Origin: JANQTF01 sp036835375
GTDB lineage: Bacteria > Bacteroidota > Bacteroidia > J057
Direction of reading: 5' to 3'
Length of the DNA stretch: 38,035 nt
Assembly: GCA_036835375.1 (NCBI GenBank)
Contig: DAITMB010000042.1
Location: forward strand, 1 to 38,035
The position numbers and the translations under genes are program-made. Below the pieces are notes generated by a model, which was given only the letters and a program-made list of their open reading frames with translations, was not told the origin of the DNA and did not search any database. Of the stretch, positions 25,568-34,891 are shown piece after piece (the first letter of the stretch is position 1; every line of letters begins with the position of its first letter).

Positions 25568-26893
25568 ATGGCATCCGAAATTATTTCTCCAACTGAAAAA
25601 ATCGTGGTCGGTCTGGACATCGGCACCACGAAGATCTGCGCCATTGTGGGCAGACGCAACGAATTCGGCAAAATCAACATTCTCGGGGTAGGCCGCTCAC
25701 ATTCCGATGGCGTGAGCCGTGGGGTCGTGGTGAACATCGACAAAACGGTACAGGCGATCCGCGAGGCAGTCGAAGAAGCCGAGAAGCACAGCGGCATCAA
25801 AATCGAAGTCGTGCATGTGGGCATTGCTGGCGAGCACGTCCGCTCCATGCAGCACAAGGGAATCATTACCCTGAACAATCCCGACTTTGAGATCATCCAG
25901 GACGATGTCCATCGCCTGCATGAGGACATGTTCAAAATCGCGACACAACCCGGCACAGAAATCATTCACGTGCTGCCACAGGAATACACGGTCGATGCAC
26001 AAGCCGGGATCATTGATCCGGTGGGAATGTCGGGTGTGCGCCTAGAAGGCAATTTCCATATAGTGACAGGACAAACGACAGCCGCCAACAACATCTACAA
26101 ATGTGTGGTGCGGGCCGGGCTAGAGGTATCGGAGCTGATACTGGAGCCACTGGCTTCCAGTGCGGCTGTGCTCACGCCGGAGGAAAAAGAAGCGGGTGTC
26201 TGCCTGGTGGACATTGGCGGCGGCACGACGGATGTAGCTGTGTTTGAAAACAACATCATTCGGCACACGGCTGTGATTCCTTTTGGTGGAAACATTGTCA
26301 CCGAAGACATCAAGCATGGCTGCAAGGTGATGAAGCGCCACGCGGAATTGCTCAAAATTCAGTACGGCAGCGCACTGGCTGATGCGGTGACCGACGATGT
26401 AGTGATCGCGATTCCCGGTCCGCGCGACCGTCCTGCGAAGGAGATTCACAAGCGAATGCTGGCTCGCATCATCCAGTCTCGGATGGAGGAGATCATGGAG
26501 TTTGTGCTTGCCGAAATCAAGAATTCTGGTTATGAGGACAAGTTGGTAGCAGGCATTGTGGTGACAGGTGGTGGGGCGCAGCTTCAGCACATGAAGCAGT
26601 GCGTGGAATACGTGACTGGAATTGATACGCGGATCGGTTTGCCGGGCGAGCACCTGGCCAGCGGCTTAGTGGACGAGGTGAACTTTCCGATGTATGCTAC
26701 AGGTACTGGGCTGGTGATCATGGGATTGGAAGCGCCCGAGGTCGCACCGTCCCGCACGAGTGGCCAGCGAGAGTTTGTGCCGCAATATGCGGGTGGCGGT
26801 CGTCACAGCGGCGGTCCCAGGATCAGCTTCATCGACAAAGTCAAGACGTGGTTTGAAAGCACCCTGTCCAATTCAGGAGAGTTTATCGAGTAA
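25568..26893 (+). CDS. ftsA: Cell division protein FtsA
   Basis: The 441-residue actin-fold ATPase has phosphate-1 loop GLDIGTTKICAIVG (from 15), the 1C subdomain with SRGVVVNIDKT and HVGIAGEHV, phosphate-2 VCLVDIGGGTTDVAVF, and the adenosine motif IVVTGGGAQLQHM. The end (ISFIDKVKTWFESTLSNSGEFIE) contains an amphipathic helix that would be the membrane-targeting sequence. FtsA tethers FtsZ to the membrane and signals to FtsW/FtsI. A glycine-rich linker precedes the helix. Before the start, TACCTTTT at 25544-25551 differs from TAnnTTTG at one position, so an internal promoter for ftsA-ftsZ is possible. Confidence 0.96.
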   Translation: MASEIISPTEKIVVGLDIGTTKICAIVGRRNEFGKINILGVGRSHSDGVSRGVVVNIDKTVQAIREAVEEAEKHSGIKIEVVHVGIAGEHVRSMQHKGIITLNNPDFEIIQDDVHRLHEDMFKIATQPGTEIIHVLPQEYTVDAQAGIIDPVGMSGVRLEGNFHIVTGQTTAANNIYKCVVRAGLEVSELILEPLASSAAVLTPEEKEAGVCLVDIGGGTTDVAVFENNIIRHTAVIPFGGNIVTEDIKHGCKVMKRHAELLKIQYGSALADAVTDDVVIAIPGPRDRPAKEIHKRMLARIIQSRMEEIMEFVLAEIKNSGYEDKLVAGIVVTGGGAQLQHMKQCVEYVTGIDTRIGLPGEHLASGLVDEVNFPMYATGTGLVIMGLEAPEVAPSRTSGQREFVPQYAGGGRHSGGPRISFIDKVKTWFESTLSNSGEFIE

Positions 26894-26948
26894 TCCCTCC
26901 TTACTCATCCATTTTTTTCCGAAAGTATTATCCCAAAATTCCGGAGTC

Positions 26949-28325
26949 ATGCAATTCGAATTTCCCAAAAATCAACATTCGATCATCAAGGTGATTGGAG
27001 TCGGTGGTGGCGGTGGAAATGCCGTGAACAATATGTTCGAGAGAGGGATCGAAGGAGTCGATTTCTTCATCTGTAACACCGACATGCAAGCGCTCAAGAA
27101 CAGCCCTGTCCCTAACAAAATTCGCCTCGGAGCTAACCAGACGGAAGGACTTGGCGCTGGCGCCAATCCCGACGTGGGCCGCAAAGCTGCCCTGGAGAGC
27201 CTCGACGAGGTAAAGGAGTCCCTTAATAATGGCACCAAAATGATCTTCATCACTGCCGGGATGGGCGGTGGAACAGGGACTGGTGCTGCGCCCGTGCTCG
27301 CAAGCATGGCCAAGGAGATGGGAATCCTCACCGTGGGGATTGTCACGACCCCCTTCAAATTCGAAGGACCACGTCGCGCCTTGCAGGCCACCTCTGGCAT
27401 ACAAGAGTTGCAGAATGTGGTGGATACCCTCATTGTCATCGACAACAACAACCTGCACCAGATCCTAGGGTCCAGTGTCACGATGAAAAAAGCCTTCGAA
27501 GAGGCCGACCAGGTGCTCTGCAATGCAGCTCGTGGCATCGCCGAGATCATTACCTCTGAGGGATACATCAACGTGGACTTTGCCGACGTGTGTACCATCA
27601 TGCGCGACGGGGGAAAATCTCTCATGGGAACCGCCCTTGGTGTAGGTGAAAATCGCGCCATGGAAGCAGTGGAAGCCGCTGTGAATTCGCCCCTGCTCGA
27701 CAACATGGGGCTGGAAGGCGCGCGCGCCATCATCGTCAACATCACTGCTTCGGAGGATTCACTCCGCATGGACGAGACGACCTCCATCGTGGAGCATGTG
27801 CAGGAAAGTGCCGGACTTGACGCAAACATCATCTATGGAATCGTTTACGACGAAAACATGGGCGACAACATTCGCGTCACAGTGATTGCTACGCGCTACG
27901 CAGAGGTCGAGAAACGTCCCGCTCAGCCTCAAACCTCAGTTCAGGCTGCGCCTACAGTGCAGACGCCTGCTCTCCCTCAGCAGACCCAAGCCCCGACTCC
28001 CTTGCCCCCCTTAGTGGACGAAGCGCCTGCACGCAGGCGGGTGCAACTGGACGAATCTCATCTACGCAAGCCCGTCTTTGAGCGTCTCGACCGCCGGGAG
28101 CGGGAAGAGCGGGTAAAAAAATTGAATTCTAAAGTGTATGACATCCATGACCCGGAGAGCCTCACGGGGTTGGAAGCCATGCCTGCCTATATGCGAAAGG
28201 AAGTGCTGATCGATCCAGATAAGGACACTTCAAAACCGCGCTTTTCTCGGCTTAGTCTGGAAGAGGAGGAGGACCGTTATCGCCTCAGGGATAACAATTC
28301 CTTCCTTCACGATACCCCAGACTGA
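26949..28325 (+). CDS. ftsZ: Cell division GTPase FtsZ
   Basis: From ATG 26949 the protein has 458 residues. It shows IKVIGVGGGGGNAVNNM (nucleotide-binding start), the tubulin signature GGGTGTGAAP at 106-115, FKFEGPRR, NNNLHQI and the T7 region. About 130 residues follow the GTPase core: a Pro/Gln-rich linker, then AMPAYMRKEVLID and the final RDNNSFLHDTPD, which fits the Bacteroidota FtsZ C-terminal peptide that contacts FtsA. An in-frame start at 26760 would lie inside ftsA and precede the conserved N-terminus by 63 unrelated residues, so it was rejected. Last gene of the dcw cluster; a 10-bp hairpin starts at its stop codon. Confidence 0.97.
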   Translation: MQFEFPKNQHSIIKVIGVGGGGGNAVNNMFERGIEGVDFFICNTDMQALKNSPVPNKIRLGANQTEGLGAGANPDVGRKAALESLDEVKESLNNGTKMIFITAGMGGGTGTGAAPVLASMAKEMGILTVGIVTTPFKFEGPRRALQATSGIQELQNVVDTLIVIDNNNLHQILGSSVTMKKAFEEADQVLCNAARGIAEIITSEGYINVDFADVCTIMRDGGKSLMGTALGVGENRAMEAVEAAVNSPLLDNMGLEGARAIIVNITASEDSLRMDETTSIVEHVQESAGLDANIIYGIVYDENMGDNIRVTVIATRYAEVEKRPAQPQTSVQAAPTVQTPALPQQTQAPTPLPPLVDEAPARRRVQLDESHLRKPVFERLDRREREERVKKLNSKVYDIHDPESLTGLEAMPAYMRKEVLIDPDKDTSKPRFSRLSLEEEEDRYRLRDNNSFLHDTPD

Positions 28326-28355
28326 TCCGGGTCGCGCTGCGTGTTGACCCGGATC
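28324..28355 (+). terminator. Perfect hairpin at the ftsZ stop codon
   Basis: GATCCGGGTC (28324-28333) and GACCCGGATC (28346-28355) form a 10-bp stem with a 12-base loop, beginning within the ftsZ stop codon. No U-tract follows, so it may stabilise the mRNA end or assist termination instead of being a classical intrinsic terminator. Confidence 0.55.
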
Positions 28356-28425
28356 TGGTCTCCTATTCTGCTACAAGCAGATCATAGATGATCGGGATCA
28401 ATTGTTCACACTTATACTTTCGGAG

Positions 28426-28468
28426 CTTCCCTACTTCCGGCCAGTGGTCGGGAGGGGGGAGTTTTTTT
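28426..28468 (+). terminator. Possible intrinsic terminator of the dcw cluster
   Basis: CTTCCCTACTTCCGGCC (28426-28442) can pair with GGTCGGGAGGGGGGAG (28446-28461) if G-U pairs and one bulge are allowed. It is followed directly by seven T residues (28462-28468). It lies about 100 bases after ftsZ. Confidence 0.45.
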
Positions 28469-28522
28469 ATAAAAAGGGCGGTGTTGAGATGGCTTTCAAC
28501 ATAGCATAGGTTGAAACGCAGT

Positions 28523-28558
28523 CCGCCCCGACGAGGCACGAGTCCATCGCCGGGGCGG
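28523..28558. repeat. Inverted repeat downstream of the DUF2911 gene
   Basis: CCGCCCCG (28523-28530) and CGGGGCGG (28551-28558) form a perfect 8-bp stem with a 20-base loop, between the convergent ftsZ and DUF2911 genes. It may serve the minus-strand gene as a termination aid, but no U-tract follows on that strand. The remaining bases of the 28326-28613 gap show nothing else. Confidence 0.4.
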
Positions 28559-28613
28559 GAAATTGTCTTAGTCAGAAGGTCTCAGGAATTCAATAGAGAG
28601 ACAATCTCTGGCA

Positions 28614-29153
28614 CTAGAACTGGAAAGGAACGGCTACCCGTGTGGTATCCCAAGCCAGGACCATATGTACCTTGCCATCAACTTCCTGAAATGCAATGGC
28701 AAAATTTTCTACTACGTTGTCATCTACCGTCTTGGGGACATCAATGCGTGCGACGTCCAAGTCTTCCGTGTAGTTGTAGGAACCCCAGACATCAGTTTGA
28801 CTGCTGAGGATGATGGTCCAGGTGTCCTCTCCGGGAATGGTGAACAATGAGTAGTTGCCAGGAGCAATTTCTGTCTCGTTCAAGGTAGCGGGGGCGTAAA
28901 GGCGAATGTCGGTCGCTTCATTGGCACCGGTTCTCCAAACTTCTCCGAAAGGGATGAGGTCGCCGAAAACGGTGCGGCCATTCTTAGCAGGTCTGCTATA
29001 GACCACTTTGATGACTGGGGCTTCATCTACACGATAAACTGCGATGTCGGCGGGGCTTTTGTCAACGCGGGGAAAGTTTTGAGCGGGAAGCTGGCTGGCT
29101 ACAAAAAGGAAAGCAAGCAGCAGGGAACTTTTGGTGAAAAGAGACAGCGTCAT
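28614..29153 (-). CDS. DUF2911 domain protein, secreted
   Basis: From ATG 29153 the protein has 179 residues: a signal peptide (LLLAFLFVASQLPAQ) and one DUF2911 domain. The marks are VVYSRPAKNGRTVFGDLIPFGEVWRTGANEATDIRLYAPATL, followed by IAPGNYSLFTIPGEDTWTIILSSQTDVWGSYNY. This family is common in Bacteroidota and its function is unknown. The protein is probably periplasmic, since no lipobox cysteine and no T9SS sorting domain is seen. An upstream in-frame ATG at 29210 would put a polar stretch before the signal peptide and was not preferred. The gene converges on ftsZ and is divergent from the phosphorylase-like gene; an ACGCAG-gattg-CTGCGT inverted repeat lies in between at 29210-29226. Confidence 0.85.
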   Translation of the reverse strand: MTLSLFTKSSLLLAFLFVASQLPAQNFPRVDKSPADIAVYRVDEAPVIKVVYSRPAKNGRTVFGDLIPFGEVWRTGANEATDIRLYAPATLNETEIAPGNYSLFTIPGEDTWTIILSSQTDVWGSYNYTEDLDVARIDVPKTVDDNVVENFAIAFQEVDGKVHMVLAWDTTRVAVPFQF

Positions 29154-29314
29154 AAGAGATAGAAATTTTGTTTGGTACGATGGAACGGGATTTTTAAGCG
29201 CTATTTTCAACGCAGGATTGCTGCGTAAGTTAGACTGACAAAAGTGTAAACACGTATTTTTTGTTCAGATAAACCGCACCTATCATCTACTCACCCCAGC
29301 CCCAAAGAATATCT

Positions 29315-31042
29315 ATGCAACTTTCAGAACACGAAATCAACAAAGCACACGACTCCCGCAGCGCCATTGAGCGACTCTATATCGAAATGCGACACTTGTT
29401 TAACCGCGGTTGGTACCGCCAATCCGGCGTCTCTGGCAATGTGTTGGCAGATTCTCTCAAGACCCTCAGCCCTGAGATTTATGGGTCCATGACCGACCCC
29501 AACAAGGTAGAACTAGATGGACTGGTCTATGTGATAGACCGGCTTCCGCGCGGCATCGAAGAGTGCCATTTTGTAAAACTCATTTCCGAAGAAGGACTCA
29601 ACGACACGGGGTTTACTGTGATCATTCCTTCAAAGCGCCGCCGCAATTGCTACCGGATCGATAAGGATCGCATGTTTATTGAAGTGACGCGTGGGCGAAG
29701 CGAGATTTATGATATTTTGACTCACTTGACCTTTTTACATCTCGAAGCCGACAAAATCGCTCGTCATGCCCGCGATGACTCCGGCCAGTTTGTGTCGGAA
29801 TGGCTGGAACTAGAGGCCATCGTAAAGGGAGAAATAGAGGTGGATCAACACAACCGCGAAGTCGCACTCACCTACCTATGCACCCTGCTGGGGAGAAGCT
29901 TCAGCGAAACCCGCCTTGCGTACCAACGCCTGCAAAACGATCCTTCCACCAACAACGGCTTGTTCCATATTGTGTATTACTTAGGGATGCAGGCAATTCA
30001 AGAGCGAAGAGACGGCATGTTGCGCACCATCTCCTTCAGCCCCACGTTGCGCGACCGCATCGGCCACCATATGTATGGCGAGCGATGGGCGCAGCAGGTG
30101 AAGCACTATCTGGATACCGAAGGTCTGCTCAGTCGGCCTCTGCACATCATCAGTGCCAATCTCCACAGTGTGATGAACTCCCTCTTCGCATGGCCCGCGC
30201 TTAAAAGTCGCTTTTCCGATTCCACCTCCATTGAAACCCTTGCCATTGAGCTAAGTAAGCCCGAAAATTCTTCCATTCGACGGCTCGTCGAAGAATACGC
30301 CGACTCACACGGCATGTATGAAGTTCACGACCCATTTGGCACTAACATGGGCGTTCAGGTATTTGACACCGCCAAGCTGGAGCTGAATATTCTGGCTCCG
30401 GAACTCCAGGGGGATCCGGAGTACCTCAGCGAACAGCGGCCCGTGATTTTGGTCATGGATTATGCCTTCGGAGAACAAGCCTACGAGACGATGGATGAAT
30501 TGCTCAAGCCCTATCGCCGGGGAGAAGAAGAGGTGCCGCTCAATGTGGCCTCCATCAGCATCATGGGCAAAGCCGGTATTTTGGAGGGAGACAAAGGCGA
30601 CATTATGGTGCCCACGTCCCACGTGTTTGAGGGCACAGCGGACAACTATCCGATCGAAAACGAATTTACTTGCGCTGACTTTCAGGACGAAGCAAAATTC
30701 GTGTGTACAGGTCCAATGATCACGGTCCTCGGTACGTCTTTGCAAAATCGCGATGTGCTGGCCTACTTCAAACACTCTTCTTGGCGCGCCATCGGGCTGG
30801 AGATGGAAGGTGCACATTATCAAAAAGCCATCCAGGCGGCCACTGCAATTCGGCAGCACATCAGCCGCGATGTCGTCATACGCCATGCCTATTATGCTTC
30901 GGACAATCCCCTCATCACAGGTAATACCCTTGCCTCCGGCAGCCTGGGTCTCATTGGGGTGAGACCGACCTATCTCATTACCCGCAAAATTCTTCAGCGA
31001 ATCCTCCGTCCCAAGCGTTCGAAGATCTCCAGCAAGTCCTGA
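29315..31042 (+). CDS. Two-part protein with nucleoside-phosphorylase-like C-terminal half (DUF6909-like)
   Basis: The 575-residue cytosolic protein has an N-terminal half (about 1-330) that I do not recognise as a known enzyme. It is helical, with charged segments such as SAIERLYIEMRHLFNRGWY and FTVIIPSKRRRNCYRID. The C-terminal half has the pattern of the purine/uridine phosphorylase fold: SISIMGKAGILEGDKGDIMVP (413-433), a beta segment with CTGPMITVLGT, GLEMEGAHYQ (494-503; the family's ribose-binding Met-Glu) and YYASDNPL (526-533; position of the catalytic Asp). AMP nucleosidase has a similar two-part layout. I associate the sequence with Bacteroidota proteins labelled DUF6909, from memory only. 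The reaction is not established. It is convergent with lptD and likely a single-gene unit. Confidence 0.6.
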   Translation: MQLSEHEINKAHDSRSAIERLYIEMRHLFNRGWYRQSGVSGNVLADSLKTLSPEIYGSMTDPNKVELDGLVYVIDRLPRGIEECHFVKLISEEGLNDTGFTVIIPSKRRRNCYRIDKDRMFIEVTRGRSEIYDILTHLTFLHLEADKIARHARDDSGQFVSEWLELEAIVKGEIEVDQHNREVALTYLCTLLGRSFSETRLAYQRLQNDPSTNNGLFHIVYYLGMQAIQERRDGMLRTISFSPTLRDRIGHHMYGERWAQQVKHYLDTEGLLSRPLHIISANLHSVMNSLFAWPALKSRFSDSTSIETLAIELSKPENSSIRRLVEEYADSHGMYEVHDPFGTNMGVQVFDTAKLELNILAPELQGDPEYLSEQRPVILVMDYAFGEQAYETMDELLKPYRRGEEEVPLNVASISIMGKAGILEGDKGDIMVPTSHVFEGTADNYPIENEFTCADFQDEAKFVCTGPMITVLGTSLQNRDVLAYFKHSSWRAIGLEMEGAHYQKAIQAATAIRQHISRDVVIRHAYYASDNPLITGNTLASGSLGLIGVRPTYLITRKILQRILRPKRSKISSKS

Positions 31043-31105
31043 AAGGGGGGAGTTGAAGCCACTGGTAGAACGTGCGGTTCGGAAAATGATAGCGAACGTG
31101 GAGTG

Positions 31106-33964
31106 TCAAAAGCGATCCTGCCAATTGTTGCGCTTGGCTACCTTGAGTTGCTGGAGGGTTGGGTTGCGCACGTTGATGGTCACGCCATAGCTTTTGAGCG
31201 GTCCAAAAGGCACCCACTGAAAGGACATTTCCCAGCAGTGTAGTAGCCGATACACATTAAGATTGGTATTGGTGACTTCGAGTTTTTGAACATCAAAGCC
31301 CGAACCTCCTCTTATCTGCCAGTTTGGGGTGATACCCAAGCTCCCCGACACATTGAGGATTTGAGAAATTTGAGCAGATTCGAGAGGGTCGGTGCGATTG
31401 TAGTTGAAAGTATAGTTGAGATCAATGGTCCATGGCACGTCGAAGTCCACGTATTGGTCGGAGTGAAGCACAAAGCCCTGAAAGAGTGGTTGGTCGAAGA
31501 AAGCTTTTCTCCCGAGTCCGTCCGTTGGTTCTTCGGTGGACTTTTGACCATTTCTTTTTTCAGACTTAAAGGAAGTTCGCATCGAAATATTAGCGCGCGT
31601 GAATCGGGCAAGTTGTCCAGTTCGGTTATAAAGAAAAACTGGCTGCCGACGGCTGGCGCTGGGTCTAAAGGGCGAGGAAACTTCATTGATGCCGTAATCA
31701 TAGGGGTCAAATGAAGAGGATCCCACGACCGAAAGCCGATTGTTGAACAAGTTGGTCCTGGCGACTACGTTGAACAAAGCTAATTGGAAGCTATCGGCGG
31801 CAAAATTGTAAGACGAGGTGACTCCGATGTTGTCCACGAGATTGATTCGATTGTAAGGATCTTCCTTTTCGTCAAAGTCATCTAGGAAACTCGCCTTTTT
31901 CCGGTACTTCATTTCCAGAATGGTGCTCAGTCCAAAGTTCAAGGATTGCTGCTCTCCCGATGAGGGTCCGCCATAAACTCCATCTGAAAATACGCTGAAC
32001 AGGCGGGTGTTTCCTAGGGTATCGGTCTGCACCTTTTCGTAGAATCCATAGGTTTCTTGCGAAAAGTCGGGGCGGAGGTTGTAGCCTAGTGTTGGCGAAA
32101 ATCGCTGTCGCACAGTAACTTCGCGCTTGGAGCGGATGAGCTGATACAGGCCATAGAAGTTCGTGGTGGCACTCACGCCTCCATCGAAATCATAGGCACG
32201 GGCAAAGCCCGGCACGTCCATTGTTTCGACTCGCCGAGTCTCTTGATTAAAATTCCGAGCGATTGTGCGGGTGTACCAATATTCATTGTATCGGAAGCTG
32301 GGCGTGATGTTGATGTGTTGGAAGAGCTTGATCGTTGTCCCGGCTGTGCTGCGGTGAACAGCGCCATTTCTGAAAAAACTACTCCCGACCCGATTGACAA
32401 AAATGGTATCTCCTCCGGTGATCTCGGGAAGCAACACGCTGTCTCTGGGATTAAAGAGCACTTGCCAGAGCAGAGAGTCTGAGATGGTGGGAATGGAGTT
32501 GCTGACCTGTACGTTGTAGGTGATTCCGATTTGACGAAGGAAATTAAAATTTTTTCCTTGGACATTCCGAAAAGGAGATTGCCTGTTCATCGTGAAGTTC
32601 ATCTCCGGGAGATTCAGGGTCATGGTCCCCCTGTTCAGGTCTTGAGTGTGCCTGGCGGAGACGTTCACAGTAAATGGCAAGTTGTTGAAGCTCTTGCTAA
32701 AATTGACTGAAGAGTTGAGGTTGTTCTGGAAAAAATCATTTTCCTGGTAAGAAATGTTCCGCTGGAAGGAGCTGGAGCTAGAAATATTCACTGAAGCTGA
32801 TATTCTCGCTGTCGGGTCAATGGGTTGATTGTGGCTCCAGTTTACCCGCCAGGCATTGGTGCGTCGGTAGTCGGGATCAGTGCGTTCGTTGAACGTTTGC
32901 ACGCCGTATTCAAGGCCAAAACTTCCACTGAATTTATACTTGATATTGTACCTGGTAGCTCCGCCAAGCCGCCAACCTCCCCGTGTGTAGATGTCAGCGT
33001 CAACTTTCAAGTCCAAAAAGTCACCGATCGGCAGGTAGTAGCCCATGCCCCGGAGAAAAAATCCCCGATCTTGAGCAGAGCCATATTGCGGCATCACGAT
33101 CCCCTTTTTTCTTTCTTGAGACTCGATTTTGGGCAAAAATCCAAAAGGCACCACAATGGGAATGGGAAAGTCAGCAATGACCAGATTGAGAGGACCGGAG
33201 ATCATCTGTTGATTTTCGAGCACCTTTAGCCTGCGACTTTGTATATAAAAATGAGGGTGATCCGCATCGCAGGTGGTGTATTTTCCATTTTGCCCGTGAA
33301 AAGATCCGTCTGGGTGGTACTTCGCGACGGATGCCAAAATATAGGCGTCGCCCTCCTGCATTTTCCCCCCAATGATTCGCCCTTTTTGCGACCCGAAATT
33401 ATAAGTAAGTTGCTCTGCGGAGTAAGTATCTCCCGCTTGCGTGAAGAGTGGTCGTCGAAGCGTAGTGTCTTTGGCAGCCTCCAGGCTGTCCTTTTTGGGG
33501 CCCGCCCAAATGGTTTGGGTTGTGATATCGACTTCGACAAGTTGGGCTTGGAGATTGAAGTCTTCGTAGGTGAGATTGCTGGAGCTGTAGAGGTACATCA
33601 TGTTCGTAGTAACATCAAACACGATGGAGTCTTCCGCTTGATAGGTGACGATGGCTTGAAGCTCGCTCACGGCCTTGAGCGAATCTAGGTAGCGCTGCTG
33701 CTTGCTGGGAGGCGCCGGCAGGCTGTCTTGGTCCAGCGACGCTATGCCGAAGGATGGGAGGCTATCCTGGGTAAACGCAGCCGCTGGGGGAAGGCTGTCA
33801 GTGGCGACAGCTGGCAAAGAGTCGGTGGGAGGAGCTATTTCTACTGCCTGGGCGGTAGAATCGGTCTGGGCTGTGAGTCCCAGGCAAGCAAAAGTTAGAC
33901 TCATCAGGAATATCAGCGATTTTCCTGCCGCAGTTGCCCGATATTTGAGGGGGAGTAATTTCAC
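31106..33964 (-). CDS. lptD: LptD-like LPS assembly outer-membrane protein
   Basis: The 952-residue protein has a signal peptide (about 14-33, GTG start) and then a low-complexity Pro/Ser/Asp segment (34-88) containing four DSLP repeats. A LptA/OstA-like beta domain follows (EDSIVFDVTTNMMYLYSSSNLTYEDFNLQAQLVEVD...GRIIGGKMQEGDAYILA...GKYTTCDADHPHFYI). The long C-terminal part is a beta-barrel of alternating strands from about residue 265 (VIADFPIPIVVPFGFLPKIE...KGIVMPQYG). LptD with LptE inserts lipopolysaccharide into the outer leaflet. The size exceeds E. coli LptD (about 780 residues), as is common for Bacteroidota homologues. The C-terminus ends QQLKVAKRNNWQDRF. It is divergent from the amidase with only 86 bases between. 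Confidence 0.88.
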   Translation of the reverse strand: MKLLPLKYRATAAGKSLIFLMSLTFACLGLTAQTDSTAQAVEIAPPTDSLPAVATDSLPPAAAFTQDSLPSFGIASLDQDSLPAPPSKQQRYLDSLKAVSELQAIVTYQAEDSIVFDVTTNMMYLYSSSNLTYEDFNLQAQLVEVDITTQTIWAGPKKDSLEAAKDTTLRRPLFTQAGDTYSAEQLTYNFGSQKGRIIGGKMQEGDAYILASVAKYHPDGSFHGQNGKYTTCDADHPHFYIQSRRLKVLENQQMISGPLNLVIADFPIPIVVPFGFLPKIESQERKKGIVMPQYGSAQDRGFFLRGMGYYLPIGDFLDLKVDADIYTRGGWRLGGATRYNIKYKFSGSFGLEYGVQTFNERTDPDYRRTNAWRVNWSHNQPIDPTARISASVNISSSSSFQRNISYQENDFFQNNLNSSVNFSKSFNNLPFTVNVSARHTQDLNRGTMTLNLPEMNFTMNRQSPFRNVQGKNFNFLRQIGITYNVQVSNSIPTISDSLLWQVLFNPRDSVLLPEITGGDTIFVNRVGSSFFRNGAVHRSTAGTTIKLFQHINITPSFRYNEYWYTRTIARNFNQETRRVETMDVPGFARAYDFDGGVSATTNFYGLYQLIRSKREVTVRQRFSPTLGYNLRPDFSQETYGFYEKVQTDTLGNTRLFSVFSDGVYGGPSSGEQQSLNFGLSTILEMKYRKKASFLDDFDEKEDPYNRINLVDNIGVTSSYNFAADSFQLALFNVVARTNLFNNRLSVVGSSSFDPYDYGINEVSSPFRPSASRRQPVFLYNRTGQLARFTRANISMRTSFKSEKRNGQKSTEEPTDGLGRKAFFDQPLFQGFVLHSDQYVDFDVPWTIDLNYTFNYNRTDPLESAQISQILNVSGSLGITPNWQIRGGSGFDVQKLEVTNTNLNVYRLLHCWEMSFQWVPFGPLKSYGVTINVRNPTLQQLKVAKRNNWQDRF

Positions 33965-34050
33965 AATGGGAAATCGCGATTTTCAACCGGGGCGCAATAT
34001 AGGCGTTGCTCCTGAATCAATAAAAGTTGCTGCAAAGGGAAGAATCGCTA

Positions 34051-34878
34051 ATGCAAGGTTGTATGGTTCAAAAGGGAATTTTGACGGCGTGGATGGTGCT
34101 GGCTTTCTTGTGCTTATCAAGCGGCATGGAAGCAGATCGTCCCAATCGGGCATTTTCGGGGATTCGCACCTTGGTGATTGATGCGGGGCACGGGGGCAAA
34201 GATCCCGGCGCTGTGGGCAAATTGTATTATGAAAAGAATATCACCCTCGCAGTGGCCAAGCAACTCCAGCGGGTGCTCGCACAGGAAATGCCCGAAATTC
34301 GGGTGGTACTTACCCGCGAAACAGATGAATTCATCGAGCTTCATCGCCGTGGGCAAATCGCCAAGGAGGCTGGCGGGAATTTTTTTCTTAGCATCCACTG
34401 CAATGGCATGGAAGATCGCAGCAAAGCGGGCACCGAGACCTACGTGCTCGGCACCAATCCAGGTCAGGAATCGTATCAGCGGATCATTACCGAGAATCAA
34501 GCCATTCTCCTCGAAGACAACCACGAGGAAGTTTATGACCATTTTGACCCAAGCAGTCCGGAAGGGTTCATTTTTTTCAGCCTCCTGAAGAATTCTTATC
34601 GCGAGGAAAGCCTCCGGCTGGCTGACAAGATTCAGCACCAGTTTCAAAGCCGACTGGGGCGCACCAATCGCGGCGTGAAGCAAGCCCCCTTTGTTGTGCT
34701 CTATGCCTGCGGGATGCCTTCACTGCTCACCGAAATCGGCTTCATCACCAATGCTGAGGAAGAGAAATTCATTGGCTCCGAGGATGGCCAGATCTTTATT
34801 GCCAGCGCCATCTATCGGGCCATCAAAGAATACAATCTGGAACTACAAATCCCCGCCTATACGGGCGGGGAAGATTAG
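34051..34878 (+). CDS. N-acetylmuramoyl-L-alanine amidase (Amidase_3)
   Basis: The 275-residue protein has a signal peptide-like start (ILTAWMVLAFLCLSSG) and then an Amidase_3 zinc domain. The zinc ligands are visible: H47 in DAGHGGKDPGA, E61 in YYEKN and H116 in SIHCNG; the catalytic Glu is E228 in LTEIGFITN. It cleaves the amide bond between MurNAc and L-alanine in peptidoglycan, in septal splitting or turnover. No AMIN, SPOR or LysM domain is seen, so targeting must come from partners. ATG 34051 is chosen; 34063 and an upstream TTG are alternatives. It starts 86 bases from the divergent lptD gene, so both envelope genes may share control. It converges on the T9SS cargo gene with a 13-base gap. 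Confidence 0.93.
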   Translation: MQGCMVQKGILTAWMVLAFLCLSSGMEADRPNRAFSGIRTLVIDAGHGGKDPGAVGKLYYEKNITLAVAKQLQRVLAQEMPEIRVVLTRETDEFIELHRRGQIAKEAGGNFFLSIHCNGMEDRSKAGTETYVLGTNPGQESYQRIITENQAILLEDNHEEVYDHFDPSSPEGFIFFSLLKNSYREESLRLADKIQHQFQSRLGRTNRGVKQAPFVVLYACGMPSLLTEIGFITNAEEEKFIGSEDGQIFIASAIYRAIKEYNLELQIPAYTGGED

Positions 34879-34891
34879 GTCGAATGATGCT

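Noticed and set aside
26760..26948. N-terminal extension of ftsZ starting inside ftsA
   Set aside because: The added residues are unlike FtsZ, and the conserved N-terminus begins at ATG 26949.
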